A model generated the notes under the pieces. That model was given only the letters and a program-made list of their open reading frames with translations, did not search any database and was not told the origin of the DNA. 23,724 nt of DNA from Desulfobacteraceae bacterium 4572_89 (GTDB lineage Bacteria; Desulfobacterota; Desulfobacteria; Desulfobacterales; Desulfobacteraceae). A program made the translations under genes and the position numbers. Positions 1 to 9,641 of the stretch are shown here, one piece after another. The stretch covers positions 1 through 23,724 of the forward strand of contig NBML01000021.1 in assembly GCA_002085465.1 (NCBI GenBank), in the 5' to 3' direction. Each line of letters begins with the position of its first letter. The stretch's first letter is position 1.

Positions 1-226
1 AATGTTCAACAATAGCCTTTCCTTATAACCCTGGGGAGTTTTTTTGGCAATGATTTTTTAAGGAGATATCTTTAATAAGGAATGAAAAATGATTTGCAAA
101 CATGCTGGGATTATTATATTTACTTGCAAAAACTAGGATGAATGTTAACAAAAAAAACTGGCTGGATCAAAGGGACTGTTTTTATTCTGTCAAGCATAAA
201 TCTTTAGATAAAAAGGATGATAGTGG

Positions 227-417
227 ATGAAATTTTTTTTCTGTGTCATGGGTATGGTCATGATTGTTGAGGGCCTTCCCTATTTTGTTTTTCCGGATAA
301 AATGAAGGAAATGGTTCAAATGGTGATTGGCCTTGATGATACTAAACTCAGGCGATTTGGTTTCTTCCTGATGCTGGCCGGCCTGGGAGTCGTTTCCCTG
401 GCCATGAAAGGAAATTA

Positions 418-418
<1 letters not shown>
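227..418 (+). CDS. DUF2065 (YjeT-like) small inner-membrane protein
   Basis: This is a 63-residue protein with two hydrophobic segments (about residues 2–20 and 43–60). They flank a short charged loop containing a PDKMKEM stretch and the LRRFGFFLMLAGL sequence typical of DUF2065/YjeT proteins. It is probably an integral inner-membrane protein with both ends on the same side; its function is not established. The ATG is preceded by an AAAGGA ribosome-binding site at about 211–217. The stop codon overlaps the queA start by one base (TAATG), so the two are translationally coupled. In the 226 bases upstream I see no gene and no convincing promoter. Family assignment is by motif and size and is fairly secure; nothing in the sequence shows the role. 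Confidence 0.75.
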
Positions 419-2615
<2,197 letters not shown>

Positions 2616-2619
2616 ATTT

Positions 2620-2979
2620 ATGCATGAAATGGGAATTGCACAACAATTGGTCCAGATTGCAATGGATTCAATTCCAGGGGATATTGAAAATCCCAGGGTG
2701 GAAATTCTTAATTTGAGAATCGGCAAGCTGGCATCAGTTGTGGAGCACAGCCTGACTTTCTGTATTGAGATTATAACCAGGGACACGCCTTTGGAAAATG
2801 TAAGGCTGGTTATTGATTTTGTGCCGGTGCGTATCCATTGTAAATCATGTCAAAAAGAGTGGGAGGTGGATACTCCCATGTTTAAATGTCCGGACTGCAG
2901 GGAGAGGGAAGGGGGAGGGGAAGTGGAGCTAATCTCGGGAAGGGAAATAGAGATTATATCCATGGAACTTGCAGAATAA
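2620..2979 (+). CDS. hypA: Hydrogenase/urease nickel incorporation protein HypA
   Basis: HypA is a small nickel-binding chaperone that helps load Ni into [NiFe] hydrogenase with HypB. I place the start at ATG 2620, giving 119 residues beginning MHEMGIAQQL. This is the family N-terminus, in which His2 ligates nickel; a longer open frame upstream overlaps tgt and is not conserved. The zinc site is CKSCQKEW...FKCPDC, two CxxC pairs near residues 73–92. The gene follows the tgt stop by four bases, and its ribosome-binding site (AAAGGAT, about 2600–2606) lies inside tgt. hypB follows after a gap that contains a dispersed repeat. No hydrogenase structural gene is in the window, so the client enzyme is encoded elsewhere. 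Confidence 0.95.
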   Translation: MHEMGIAQQLVQIAMDSIPGDIENPRVEILNLRIGKLASVVEHSLTFCIEIITRDTPLENVRLVIDFVPVRIHCKSCQKEWEVDTPMFKCPDCREREGGGEVELISGREIEIISMELAE

Positions 2980-2983
2980 TTTT

Positions 2984-3015
2984 GATCTGTGCGGTTAGCC
3001 ATTAGCCTAAAAAGA
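2984..3015 (+). repeat. Dispersed TTAGCCATTAGCC intergenic element, copy A
   Basis: The hypA–hypB spacer contains CTGTGCGGTTAGCCATTAGC followed by CTAAAAAG. The same CTGTGCG...TTAGCCAT(T/C)AGCCTAAAAA core appears after hypB (copy B), and related TTAGC/GCTAA elements occur at about 16690 and 19645. It is probably a small repetitive extragenic element. Function unknown. Confidence 0.6.
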
Positions 3016-3058
3016 ACAACTATAATTTTTAATATGGAGATTAAATAAGGAAAGCGTT

Positions 3059-3730
3059 ATGGAGATAAATATTCAGAAACAGGTACTTGAAAAGAATGAA
3101 ACAGAAGCAGATAAGAATCGTGCCTATTTTAAGGAAAATAATGTTTTTGTCCTGAATCTTATGTCATCACCGGGCTCAGGCAAGACAGAGATCCTGTGCA
3201 GAACCCTTGTACGTCTGATGCCGGAAATAAAGGTGGGGGTTATTGTGGGGGATATCTGCACCAATAATGATGCAGACCGCCTTAAGGTCACAAATGCCAG
3301 GGTAACCCAGATCAATACAGACCAGTTTGGCGGGGACTGCCATCTGGCTGCCCATCTCATTGATGCATCTGCCAGGCAGCTGGGGTGTGGGGACCTTGAC
3401 CTGCTAATCGTGGAAAATATCGGCAACCTGGTATGCCCTGCAGAATTTGATATTGGAGAAGATGCCAGGGCAGTGGTCCTCAGTGTTACGGAAGGGGAGG
3501 ATAAACCATTGAAATACCCCCTTATGTTCCAGGTGTCTGATGTTGCTGTTTTGAATAAAATAGATCTTTTACCCTATCTTGATTTTGATGCTGGCCTGGT
3601 AAAGGATAATATGAAAAAGGTTCATCCTGGCATGCCAATATTTGAAGTTTCTGCCAAAACCCAGGAGGGCTTGGAACCCTGGCTTGAATGGCTGTTAGAG
3701 AGAGTAAACAAAAAAAAGCAAAAAAATTAG
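3059..3730 (+). CDS. hypB: Hydrogenase nickel incorporation GTPase HypB
   Basis: HypB is a SIMIBI-class GTPase that drives nickel transfer to the hydrogenase large subunit together with HypA. The protein has 223 residues. It shows the P-loop SSPGSGKTE (about residues 36–44), VGDICTNNDADRL, the signature VENIGNLVCPAEFDIGED (about 120–137) and the guanine-specificity motif NKID (about 168). It lacks the N-terminal His-rich stretch and the CxxCGC nickel motif found in some HypB proteins, so it belongs to the short form. ATG 3059 is preceded by AAGGA. The partner hypA lies just upstream. Confidence 0.96.
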   Translation: MEINIQKQVLEKNETEADKNRAYFKENNVFVLNLMSSPGSGKTEILCRTLVRLMPEIKVGVIVGDICTNNDADRLKVTNARVTQINTDQFGGDCHLAAHLIDASARQLGCGDLDLLIVENIGNLVCPAEFDIGEDARAVVLSVTEGEDKPLKYPLMFQVSDVAVLNKIDLLPYLDFDAGLVKDNMKKVHPGMPIFEVSAKTQEGLEPWLEWLLERVNKKKQKN

Positions 3731-3777
3731 ACCTGTGCGTTTAGGCATTGGCGTTTAGCCATCAGCCTAAAAATGCG
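3731..3777 (+). repeat. Dispersed palindromic intergenic element, copy B
   Basis: This element between hypB and the MEMO gene shares CTGTGCG and TTAGCCATCAGCCTAAAAA with copy A. It forms a nested inverted repeat: TTTAGGC (3740–3746) pairs with GCCTAAA (3765–3771), and inside it TGGC (3749–3752) pairs with GCCA (3758–3761). There is no T-run, so it is not a classical terminator, although it could stabilise or end the hypB transcript. An ATG at 3748 in frame with the MEMO gene lies inside this element, which argues against using it as the start. Confidence 0.65.
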
Positions 3778-3810
3778 ATAAAGAGGGTGTTGAACTTGGG
3801 GGAGGAAATC

Positions 3811-4677
3811 ATGGAGAAAAAAAAGGCTGCATTTGCTGGCACCTGGTATCCTGGTACTGCTCAAGAGTGTGAAGCATCTATACAGAAATATGTAAAGGAA
3901 GGCCAGGGCAGAATAGATGGTGAATTTACAGGTGGGATTGTTCCCCATGCCGGATGGTTTTATTCAGGCAGTATTGCCTGCAGGGTGATTGCTTCTCTCC
4001 AGCTCCAGGGAGAAGAGAAAGATTCCATTGACACTATTGTACTGTTTGGGGCCCACATGCACAGACAGTCAGAGCCCTTTATCATGACCCGAGGAGTTAT
4101 TGAGACTCCCTTTGGTGATCTTGAAGTGGATGGGGAGCTGGTGAAAAAAATAACTTCCAGCCTCAGTATCCTGAAACTATCTCCTTTAAAATTTCCCGAT
4201 GAAAATACTTTTGAACTGCAATATCCCTTTATTAAATATTTTTTCCCCAAATCAAAAATTGTGGTTTGCGGAGTAACCCCTTCTCCGTTTGCATCCGAAA
4301 TAGGCTCAAGGGCTGTGGAGAAAGCAAAGGCATTGGGCCGTCTGATACGTGTTATCGGTTCAACAGATATGACCCATTATGGGCCTGATTTCGGGTTTAC
4401 ACCGGCAGGGGTAGGAGAAAAAGCCTTTGAATGGGTGACAAAGGAAAATGACAGGAATGCTGTCAGGGCCATGATGGAAATGGATGGACAAAAGATACTT
4501 GCCCAGGGCCTGGACCATAAAAATATGTGCTGTGCCGGGGCAGCAGCAGCAACGGTTGAGGCCTGTAAAAAAATGGGCGCAGTCAAGGCAGTTGAACTTG
4601 ACTACGCCACAAGTTTTGAAAAATCCAGGTCAGACTCTTTTGTGGGATATGCAGGGCTTGTTTATGGCCGGTCCTGA
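3811..4677 (+). CDS. MEMO1 family protein (AmmeMemoRadiSam system protein B)
   Basis: This is a 288-residue MEMO-family protein, related to human MEMO1 and to extradiol (LigB-type) dioxygenases. Motifs seen are AFAGTWYPG at the start, PHAGWFYSG (His of the putative metal site, about residue 46), LFGAHMHRQ, ELQYPF, STDMTHYGPDFGF and CCAGAAAATVE near the C-terminus. ATG 3811 is chosen because it follows a strong GGGGGAGG site; an in-frame ATG at 3748 lies in a repeat element. In many bacteria MEMO is next to AMMECR1 and a radical SAM gene. Those are absent here; instead it follows hypAB. A metal-dependent role is inferred; the bacterial function is not established. Its 3' end overlaps convergent gltX by 16 bp. 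Confidence 0.88.
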   Translation: MEKKKAAFAGTWYPGTAQECEASIQKYVKEGQGRIDGEFTGGIVPHAGWFYSGSIACRVIASLQLQGEEKDSIDTIVLFGAHMHRQSEPFIMTRGVIETPFGDLEVDGELVKKITSSLSILKLSPLKFPDENTFELQYPFIKYFFPKSKIVVCGVTPSPFASEIGSRAVEKAKALGRLIRVIGSTDMTHYGPDFGFTPAGVGEKAFEWVTKENDRNAVRAMMEMDGQKILAQGLDHKNMCCAGAAAATVEACKKMGAVKAVELDYATSFEKSRSDSFVGYAGLVYGRS

Positions 4678-6065
4678 ATAAAGGCCACGGCCTTTCTGAT
4701 CCGCTGGATTGTTTTTTCCCGGCCCAGGGCCAGAAGCATTTCAAATATGCCCGGGCTCACCGTGGTGCCGGTGATGGCTACCCTCAGGGGCTGGGCAATT
4801 TTACCAAAGCCAAGACCTGTATTTTCCATGATCTGTTTAAAGATGTTTTCAAGGTTTTCCTGGGTATACTCCAGAAGGACCTCAATGGCATCGGCCGATT
4901 GTATAAGCATATCAGCCGTTTCTGGTTTGAGGAATTTATTGGCTGCTTTTTCATCAAATTCAATGATATCCTGATAATAGAAGACAGCTGCCCGGGCCAT
5001 CTCAACAAGGGTCTTGCTCCTGGGCTGAAGGGTTTCAATCACGCCCCGGGTAAAGGCATTATTTTCAGCTTCAATGCCAAGGGCCTTTAAATGGAATAAA
5101 AGAGGGTCTGCCAGTTCTTCAGGGGATTTTTTCTGGATATGTTTGGAGTTCAGGGCAAGCAGCTTGTCAGTGTCAAACATTGAAGCAGACCGGCCCAGAT
5201 GTTCCAGATCAAATTTTTCAATAAGGTCTTTTCGCTCAAAATATTCCTGGTCTCCATGGGACCATCCCAGACGGACCAGATAATTGATCATGGCATCGGG
5301 CAGGAATCCCATTTTCTGGTATTCCCCCACTGACATGGCACCATGACGTTTGCTGAGCCGTGCCTTGTCAGATCCCAGAACCATGGGGACGTGTCCGAAT
5401 ACTGGCAAATCCGCTCCCAGGGCTTGATAAATCAGTATCTGTTTAGGGGTGTTGATCAAATGGTCATCCCCCCGGAGGATGGTGTTAATATTCATGGTCA
5501 AATCATCAATGACCACGGCAAGGTTGTACATGGGAGAACCGTCACTTCTCTGGATGATAAAATCATCCATTTCAGAATTCTGGAAGGCAGTATTTCCTTT
5601 AACAACATCCTCAACAATGGTGACTCCTGTTGCAGGGGTTTTCAACCGGACCACAGTGTTATCGCCCTTTGGCAGGTTTCTTTTCCGGCATTTGCCATTG
5701 TACATGGGCTTAAGGCCTTTGGCCTTTGCTTTTTCCCGCATGGCATTGACTTCATCGGGGGTGCATGAACAATAATAAGCATGACCCGAAGCCAGAAGTT
5801 TTTTAATATATTCATTGTAAATATCATATCTCCGAGTCTGAAAATATGGGCCTTCATCCCAATCAATGCCTAACCATTCAAGGGATTCCAAAATTGCGTC
5901 CAAAGACTCCTTTGTGGATCTTGCTGCATCTGTATCTTCTATCCTTAAAACAAATTTCCCTTTTTTTTTTCTGGCATAAAGCCAGTTGAATAAAGCTGTT
6001 CTGGCACCGCCAATGTGAAGGTATCCAGTGGGGGAGGGGGGGAATCTTGTAATGATTGTATTCAT
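4662..6065 (-). CDS. gltX: Glutamyl-tRNA synthetase GltX
   Basis: GltX charges tRNA-Glu with glutamate in the cytoplasm. I choose ATG at 6065 (467 residues), preceded by GGAGAAAT; the frame runs on upstream without conservation. Class I motifs are RFPPSPTGYLHIGG (HIGH-type, about residues 7–20) and SKRHG (KMSKS-type, about 238–242). The zinc-binding region has Cys 99 and 101 in CSC and Cys 126 in YNGKC. The C-terminal anticodon-binding region ends IRKAVAFIQDRP. The family includes non-discriminating GluRS; the sequence alone does not settle which this is. The gene is transcribed alone, divergently from rpmF and convergently with the MEMO gene, and its stop lies inside that gene. Confidence 0.96.
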   Translation of the reverse strand: MNTIITRFPPSPTGYLHIGGARTALFNWLYARKKKGKFVLRIEDTDAARSTKESLDAILESLEWLGIDWDEGPYFQTRRYDIYNEYIKKLLASGHAYYCSCTPDEVNAMREKAKAKGLKPMYNGKCRKRNLPKGDNTVVRLKTPATGVTIVEDVVKGNTAFQNSEMDDFIIQRSDGSPMYNLAVVIDDLTMNINTILRGDDHLINTPKQILIYQALGADLPVFGHVPMVLGSDKARLSKRHGAMSVGEYQKMGFLPDAMINYLVRLGWSHGDQEYFERKDLIEKFDLEHLGRSASMFDTDKLLALNSKHIQKKSPEELADPLLFHLKALGIEAENNAFTRGVIETLQPRSKTLVEMARAAVFYYQDIIEFDEKAANKFLKPETADMLIQSADAIEVLLEYTQENLENIFKQIMENTGLGFGKIAQPLRVAITGTTVSPGIFEMLLALGREKTIQRIRKAVAFIQDRP

Positions 6066-6127
6066 TATTTCTCCAAAATTTAAAAAAATTATCTGTAAAA
6101 TCGAGCTCTTAACTATCATAAATCTTG

Positions 6128-6141
6128 CTATTGGGCAATAG
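6128..6141. promoter_or_regulatory. Palindrome in the gltX/rpmF divergent region
   Basis: CTATTGGGCAATAG is a perfect 6-bp inverted repeat with a 2-bp centre, about 60 bp upstream of gltX and 50 bp upstream of the rpmF promoter. Its position suits an operator, but no regulator can be named and it could be chance. Confidence 0.3.
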
Positions 6142-6179
6142 GAAGAAAAAGAGGGTTAGAATTTGGAATCTTTAATTCC

Positions 6180-6208
6180 TTGACACTTTTTAGAAATTGG
6201 AGTAAATA
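6180..6208 (+). promoter_or_regulatory. Putative sigma-70 promoter of the rpmF–nusB cluster
   Basis: A perfect TTGACA (-35, 6180–6185) is separated by 17 bp from TAAATA (-10, 6203–6208). It lies about 80 bp upstream of rpmF and faces the long plus-strand cluster. The -35 is consensus; the -10 is a moderate match. This is the best promoter I can see for the operon. Confidence 0.6.
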
Positions 6209-6246
6209 TGTTTGTTTTATTATATTTGGTGGGTGGGAATAAAAAT

Positions 6247-6272
6247 TCAAGTAAAATAATCAAGTAAAATAA
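6247..6272 (+). repeat. 13-bp tandem duplication in the rpmF leader
   Basis: Two exact adjacent copies of TCAAGTAAAATAA (6247–6259 and 6260–6272) lie in the 5' untranslated region just before the rpmF ribosome-binding site (GGAG at about 6281). Function unknown. Confidence 0.75.
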
Positions 6273-6290
6273 TATAGTTAGGAGAGACCA

Positions 6291-6476
6291 ATGGCAGTAC
6301 CAAAGCAAAAGAGTTCAAAGGCAAGGGGCAGAAAAAGACGGACACATTATAAAACCAGTGCACCGACAGTGACAGTCTGTCCGGAATGCCAGGAACCCAA
6401 ACTTCCCCATGCTGCATGCCCTGAGTGTGGAGTTTACAATGGCAGATCTGTAAAAATGAAAGAAGATGATGAATGA
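6291..6476 (+). CDS. rpmF: 50S ribosomal protein L32
   Basis: L32 is a small zinc-containing protein of the large ribosomal subunit. The 61 residues begin MAVPKQKSSKARGRKRRTHY, the family N-terminus, and carry CPEC at 30–33 and CPEC at 43–46, the zinc-binding form. GGAG precedes ATG 6291. It heads the long cluster. In many bacteria rpmF is followed by plsX and fab genes, but here acpP follows after 23 bp. Confidence 0.97.
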   Translation: MAVPKQKSSKARGRKRRTHYKTSAPTVTVCPECQEPKLPHAACPECGVYNGRSVKMKEDDE

Positions 6477-6499
6477 AAAGGGCAAAAGGAGCCTAAATC

Positions 6500-6733
6500 A
6501 TGACCATTGAAACCAAAGTAAGGAAAGTGATTGCAGAGAAGATTCCTGATATTGATATGGAAGATGTGGTTCCAGAGGCTTCTCTCATCGAAGATCTTGG
6601 GGCAGATTCCCTGACAATAGTCGAACTTGTCATGTCAATGGAAGAGATTTTTGAGATTGAAATTGATGATGATGCAGCAGAGACTCTTGTGACTGTCCAG
6701 GACGCCATTGATTTTATCAACTCTAAGTCATAA
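6500..6733 (+). CDS. acpP: Acyl carrier protein
   Basis: This 77-residue acidic protein carries growing acyl chains in fatty-acid synthesis on a 4'-phosphopantetheine arm. The attachment site is Ser37 in GADSLTIVEL. The helical acidic sequence MEEIFEIEIDDDAAETL is typical. An AAAGGAG site precedes the ATG. The usual fab neighbours (plsX, fabH, fabD, fabG, fabF) are not in the window; only acpP remains between rpmF and rpiB. The ACP family is broad, so a specialised ACP cannot be excluded, but size, sequence and position fit the housekeeping AcpP. Confidence 0.93.
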   Translation: MTIETKVRKVIAEKIPDIDMEDVVPEASLIEDLGADSLTIVELVMSMEEIFEIEIDDDAAETLVTVQDAIDFINSKS

Positions 6734-6771
6734 TTCTAAATCATATAAAGGTCTGAACCATAATTATGACT
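6726..6771 (+). repeat. Inverted repeat at the acpP stop
   Basis: A perfect 10-bp inverted repeat, AGTCATAATT (6726–6735) and AATTATGACT (6762–6771), spans 26 nt and includes the acpP stop codon. No T-run follows, so it is not a standard terminator. It could be an mRNA processing or stability hairpin. It sits where fabF often lies in related gene orders. Confidence 0.55.
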
Positions 6772-6816
6772 GAATTATTGCAAAAAAGGCTGAATCCCAG
6801 CAAGGAAATATGAGAA

Positions 6817-7178
6817 ATGGATAAAGACAGATCCATCATCATTGGCAGTGATCATGCCGCTTATGTATTAAAGGAGAAGATTAAGGAATTTCTCCATAGC
6901 AAAGGGTATGTTGTTGAAGATGTGGGAACCCACATGGTCTTGGCATGTCCATGGTTGCCAATAAGTTTCCCCGTGTTCGTGCTGCCCTTTGCTCAGACAC
7001 CTTTTCCGCACGCATGAGCAGGGCCCACAACGATGCGAATATTCTGGTGATGGGCGGCCGTATACTTGGTGATATACTTGCCTTTGATCTGGTTCAGACC
7101 TGGCTTGATTCTAAGTTTGAAGGTGGCCGGCACCTGGATCGGATTCAGAGTATTGAGAAATTGAATTTTGGTAATTAG
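6817..7178 (+). pseudogene. rpiB: Ribose-5-phosphate isomerase B, internal deletion and frameshift
   Basis: RpiB interconverts ribose-5-phosphate and ribulose-5-phosphate. The first frame (ATG 6817) reads a normal N-terminus, IIGSDHAAYVLKEKIKEFL to EDVGTH (about residue 39), then shifts into nonsense and stops at 7015–7017. From about 6936 another frame reads the family C-terminal half: [34 protein letters not shown] and EGGRHLDRI, ending at 7178. Compared with the usual ~148 residues, about 30 residues are missing between GTH and GLG, roughly 95 nt and not a multiple of three. The lost part includes the SxDYP region and the catalytic Cys of the GILICGTG motif. The junction follows an inverted repeat, TGTGGG-AA-CCCACA (6921–6934). 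It is probably inactive unless this is an assembly error. Confidence 0.9.
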
Positions 7179-7293
7179 AATAGTGATGATTTAAATATAA
7201 AATAATGTTTTCATAAATGGAATTTCAAACACCAAATCCAGGAACAAGAATCAGATATAGGAACTGGATGGGTTTATTTGAAGAGGTCGTATA

Positions 7294-8526
7294 ATGGGAT
7301 ATATTAAGAAGAGTGATCCTGAAATTGAAAAGATCATAGAAAAAGAATCAATTCGGCAGGAGTATGGGTTGAATCTCATTGCTTCTGAAAATACAGTAAG
7401 TCAGGCTGTAATGGAAACCCAGGGTTCCATACTCACCAATAAATATGCCGAAGGCTATCCTTCCAGAAGGTATTATGGTGGTTGTGAATTCGTGGATCAG
7501 GCAGAAGAACTGGCCATTGAAAGGGCTAAAAAACTCTTTGGTGTTGAATATGCCAATGTACAGCCCCATTCCGGATCCCAGGCCAATATGGCAGTCTATT
7601 TTGCATTGCTGAATCCCGGTGACCGGATTCTGGCAATGGATCTGTCCCATGGGGGGCATTTGACCCATGGTGCCAAAGTTTCCTTTTCCGGTAAATTATA
7701 TGATTTTGTCCATTATGGACTTTCTCCGGAAACCGAGACCATTGATCTGAACCAGGTTGAAACCCTTGCCAAAACCCATAAACCAAAATTGATTGTGGCC
7801 GGGGCCAGCGCCTATCCCAGGATTATTGATTTTAAGGGTTTTGCAGATATTGCAGCTTCTGTGGGTGCTGTTTTTATGGTGGATATGGCCCATATTGCAG
7901 GTCTTGTGGCAGGCAATGTCCATCCATCCCCCATTGGATTTGCAGATGTGGTTACTTCTACCACCCATAAGACATTGAGGGGCCCCCGGGGTGGATTGAT
8001 TCTTTCTTCGGAAAAATTTTCCAAAGATATCGCCAGCCAGATTTTTCCGGGTATCCAGGGAGGACCTTTGATGCACGTGATTGCAGCAAAGGCTGTGGCA
8101 TTTAAAGAAGCCCTTGAGCCTGCCTTTATGGAATATCAAAAACAAGTTGTTAAAAACGCAGGTGTACTTGCTTCCGTGATTATGGAAAGGGGGTATAAGC
8201 TGGTTTCCAATGGTACGGATAATCATATGATACTGGTTGATTTTTCCCATAAGGATATTTCAGGAAAAGAAGCAGAGGAAAGACTGGGACGGGCCAATAT
8301 CACGGTTAATAAAAATACAGTGCCCAATGAAAAACGTGGACCTTTTGTTACTTCAGGTATCCGCATAGGTGTGCCCCTGGTAACATCCAGGGGAATGGAA
8401 GAAGATGCCACAAAAAAAATTGCCCAATATATCTGTGATATTCTGGATGATGAAGCCAATGTGGAGCCTGTGGCTGCCAAGGTAAAAGATATCTGCATCC
8501 AGTATCCCCTGTATCCAGAGAATTAA
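7294..8526 (+). CDS. glyA: Serine hydroxymethyltransferase
   Basis: GlyA is a PLP enzyme converting serine and tetrahydrofolate to glycine and 5,10-methylene-THF, the main one-carbon source and, with dCMP deaminase next door, relevant to dTMP synthesis. The 410 residues show [10 protein letters not shown] near the start, [35 protein letters not shown] and [13 protein letters not shown], whose Lys (about residue 226) binds PLP. C-terminal motifs such as [21 protein letters not shown] are intact. ATG 7294 is preceded by AGAGG. It lies after rpiB as in related genomes. Full length. Confidence 0.97.
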   Translation: MGYIKKSDPEIEKIIEKESIRQEYGLNLIASENTVSQAVMETQGSILTNKYAEGYPSRRYYGGCEFVDQAEELAIERAKKLFGVEYANVQPHSGSQANMAVYFALLNPGDRILAMDLSHGGHLTHGAKVSFSGKLYDFVHYGLSPETETIDLNQVETLAKTHKPKLIVAGASAYPRIIDFKGFADIAASVGAVFMVDMAHIAGLVAGNVHPSPIGFADVVTSTTHKTLRGPRGGLILSSEKFSKDIASQIFPGIQGGPLMHVIAAKAVAFKEALEPAFMEYQKQVVKNAGVLASVIMERGYKLVSNGTDNHMILVDFSHKDISGKEAEERLGRANITVNKNTVPNEKRGPFVTSGIRIGVPLVTSRGMEEDATKKIAQYICDILDDEANVEPVAAKVKDICIQYPLYPEN

Positions 8527-8549
8527 TTTGAATCAGGCAAAGAGTGAAT

Positions 8550-9020
8550 ATGACAAGTGATTTTTCCAAAAGACCTTCCTGGGACCAGTATTTTATGGGA
8601 ATCACCGATCTTGTGGCCAGCCGTTCCACCTGCCTGCGTAGAAAAGTAGGTGCGGTAATTGTCAAGGAAAAGCGGATCTTATGTTCAGGTTATAACGGTG
8701 CCCCCTCAAAAGTTCCCCATTGTATTGAAACAGGTTGTCTCAGGGAAAAATTAAATGTTCCGTCCGGTGAAAAACACGAGTTATGTCGGGGGGTCCATGC
8801 TGAGCAAAACGCCATTATCCAGGCTGCATTTCATGGTATCAAGGTAAGTGGAGCTGTTTTATACTGCACAAACCAGCCCTGTTCCATTTGTGCCAAGATG
8901 ATCATCAATGCAGGTATAAAAAAAGTGTACTATAGGGATGGGTATGACGATCCCCTTGGTCTGGAAATGTTTGACCAGGCAAAGGTTGAACTTATTCAGC
9001 TTGGGAATTATTCGGTTTGA
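8550..9020 (+). CDS. Deoxycytidylate (dCMP) deaminase, ComEB-like
   Basis: This zinc enzyme deaminates dCMP to dUMP, supplying thymidylate synthesis. Motifs are [22 protein letters not shown], the catalytic HAEQNAI (His and Glu near residues 83–85) and PCSICAKMI (zinc Cys pair near 110–113), with an extra Cys/His-rich loop (CIETGC) typical of dCMP deaminases. ATG 8550 gives 156 residues; an in-frame GTG at 8544 would add two. It lies between glyA and nrdR, the repressor of ribonucleotide reductase genes, so this part of the cluster groups nucleotide supply. Confidence 0.93.
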   Translation: MTSDFSKRPSWDQYFMGITDLVASRSTCLRRKVGAVIVKEKRILCSGYNGAPSKVPHCIETGCLREKLNVPSGEKHELCRGVHAEQNAIIQAAFHGIKVSGAVLYCTNQPCSICAKMIINAGIKKVYYRDGYDDPLGLEMFDQAKVELIQLGNYSV

Positions 9021-9052
9021 TGTGTAACTGGGTTTAAGATTGATTTTGCCTG

Positions 9053-9079
9053 AGATAAATTCATATTAAGATAAATTCA
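9053..9079 (+). repeat. Short direct repeat upstream of nrdR
   Basis: AGATAAATTCA occurs twice (9053–9063 and 9069–9079), 16 bp apart, in the dCMP deaminase–nrdR spacer. It does not resemble the known NrdR box. It is probably another small duplication like the others in this window. Confidence 0.5.
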
Positions 9080-9104
9080 GAATGAGATTTAAGAAGAGGC
9101 TGCC

Positions 9105-9641
9105 ATGAAGTGCCCATTTTGCGGAAATCCAAATACAAAGGTATTTGATTCACGTGCGGGCAAAATCGAGTTTGAAGTTCGCCGTCGCCGTGAATGCCTC
9201 GACTGCGCCAAGCGGTTTACCACCTATGAACGGGTGGAAAAAGTTCCAATAATGATAGTAAAAAAAGACAGCCGCAGGGAAGAGTTTGATCGGAAAAAAG
9301 TTCTCAAAGGCATACAAAAAGCCTGTGAAAAAAGAGCCATCAGTGTAAATCAGATAGAAGATATTGTAGATACCATTGAACAGGATTTGCGGGATACCAA
9401 CGAATTGGAGATTCCTTCAACAGCAGTGGGCGAGAAAATTATTGAATCTTTGAAAATTCTGGATGATGTCGCCTATGTACGATTTGCATCGGTTTACCGG
9501 GAATTCAAGGATGTTGCAGATTTTATCCAGGAACTGAAAGGGCTTTTGCCCAAAGAGTGCCAGGCAGTTGAGTTTGACCAGCTTTCTGATAAGGTTGGGG
9601 CCAGGTCTGGAAGTAAAACCACGGATAAGATTGATGAATGA
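9105..9641 (+). CDS. nrdR: Transcriptional repressor NrdR
   Basis: NrdR represses ribonucleotide reductase operons in response to bound (d)ATP. The N-terminal zinc ribbon has Cys 3, 6, 31 and 34 (MKCPFC...CLDC). The ATP-cone domain (about residues 49–139) includes VPIMIVKKDSRREEFDRKKV and VAYVRFASVYREF. At 178 residues it is slightly longer than the usual ~150–160, with a C-terminal tail that is less conserved. The last eight bases overlap ribD, indicating coupling. AAGAAGAGG precedes the ATG. I saw no clear NrdR box in the window. Confidence 0.96.
   Translation: MKCPFCGNPNTKVFDSRAGKIEFEVRRRRECLDCAKRFTTYERVEKVPIMIVKKDSRREEFDRKKVLKGIQKACEKRAISVNQIEDIVDTIEQDLRDTNELEIPSTAVGEKIIESLKILDDVAYVRFASVYREFKDVADFIQELKGLLPKECQAVEFDQLSDKVGARSGSKTTDKIDE

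Noticed and set aside
94..122. Promoter upstream of the DUF2065 gene (TTGCAA and TATTTA)
   Set aside because: The match is weak at both boxes in an AT-rich stretch, too poor to list as a feature.
3748..3810. Extended N-terminus of the MEMO protein from ATG 3748
   Set aside because: The start lies in a dispersed repeat and the residues are not family-like; ATG 3811 has a strong ribosome-binding site.
6945..7178. Independent small gene with a start at ATG 6945
   Set aside because: It is the C-terminal half of RpiB without its active-site region; it is better described as part of the broken rpiB.
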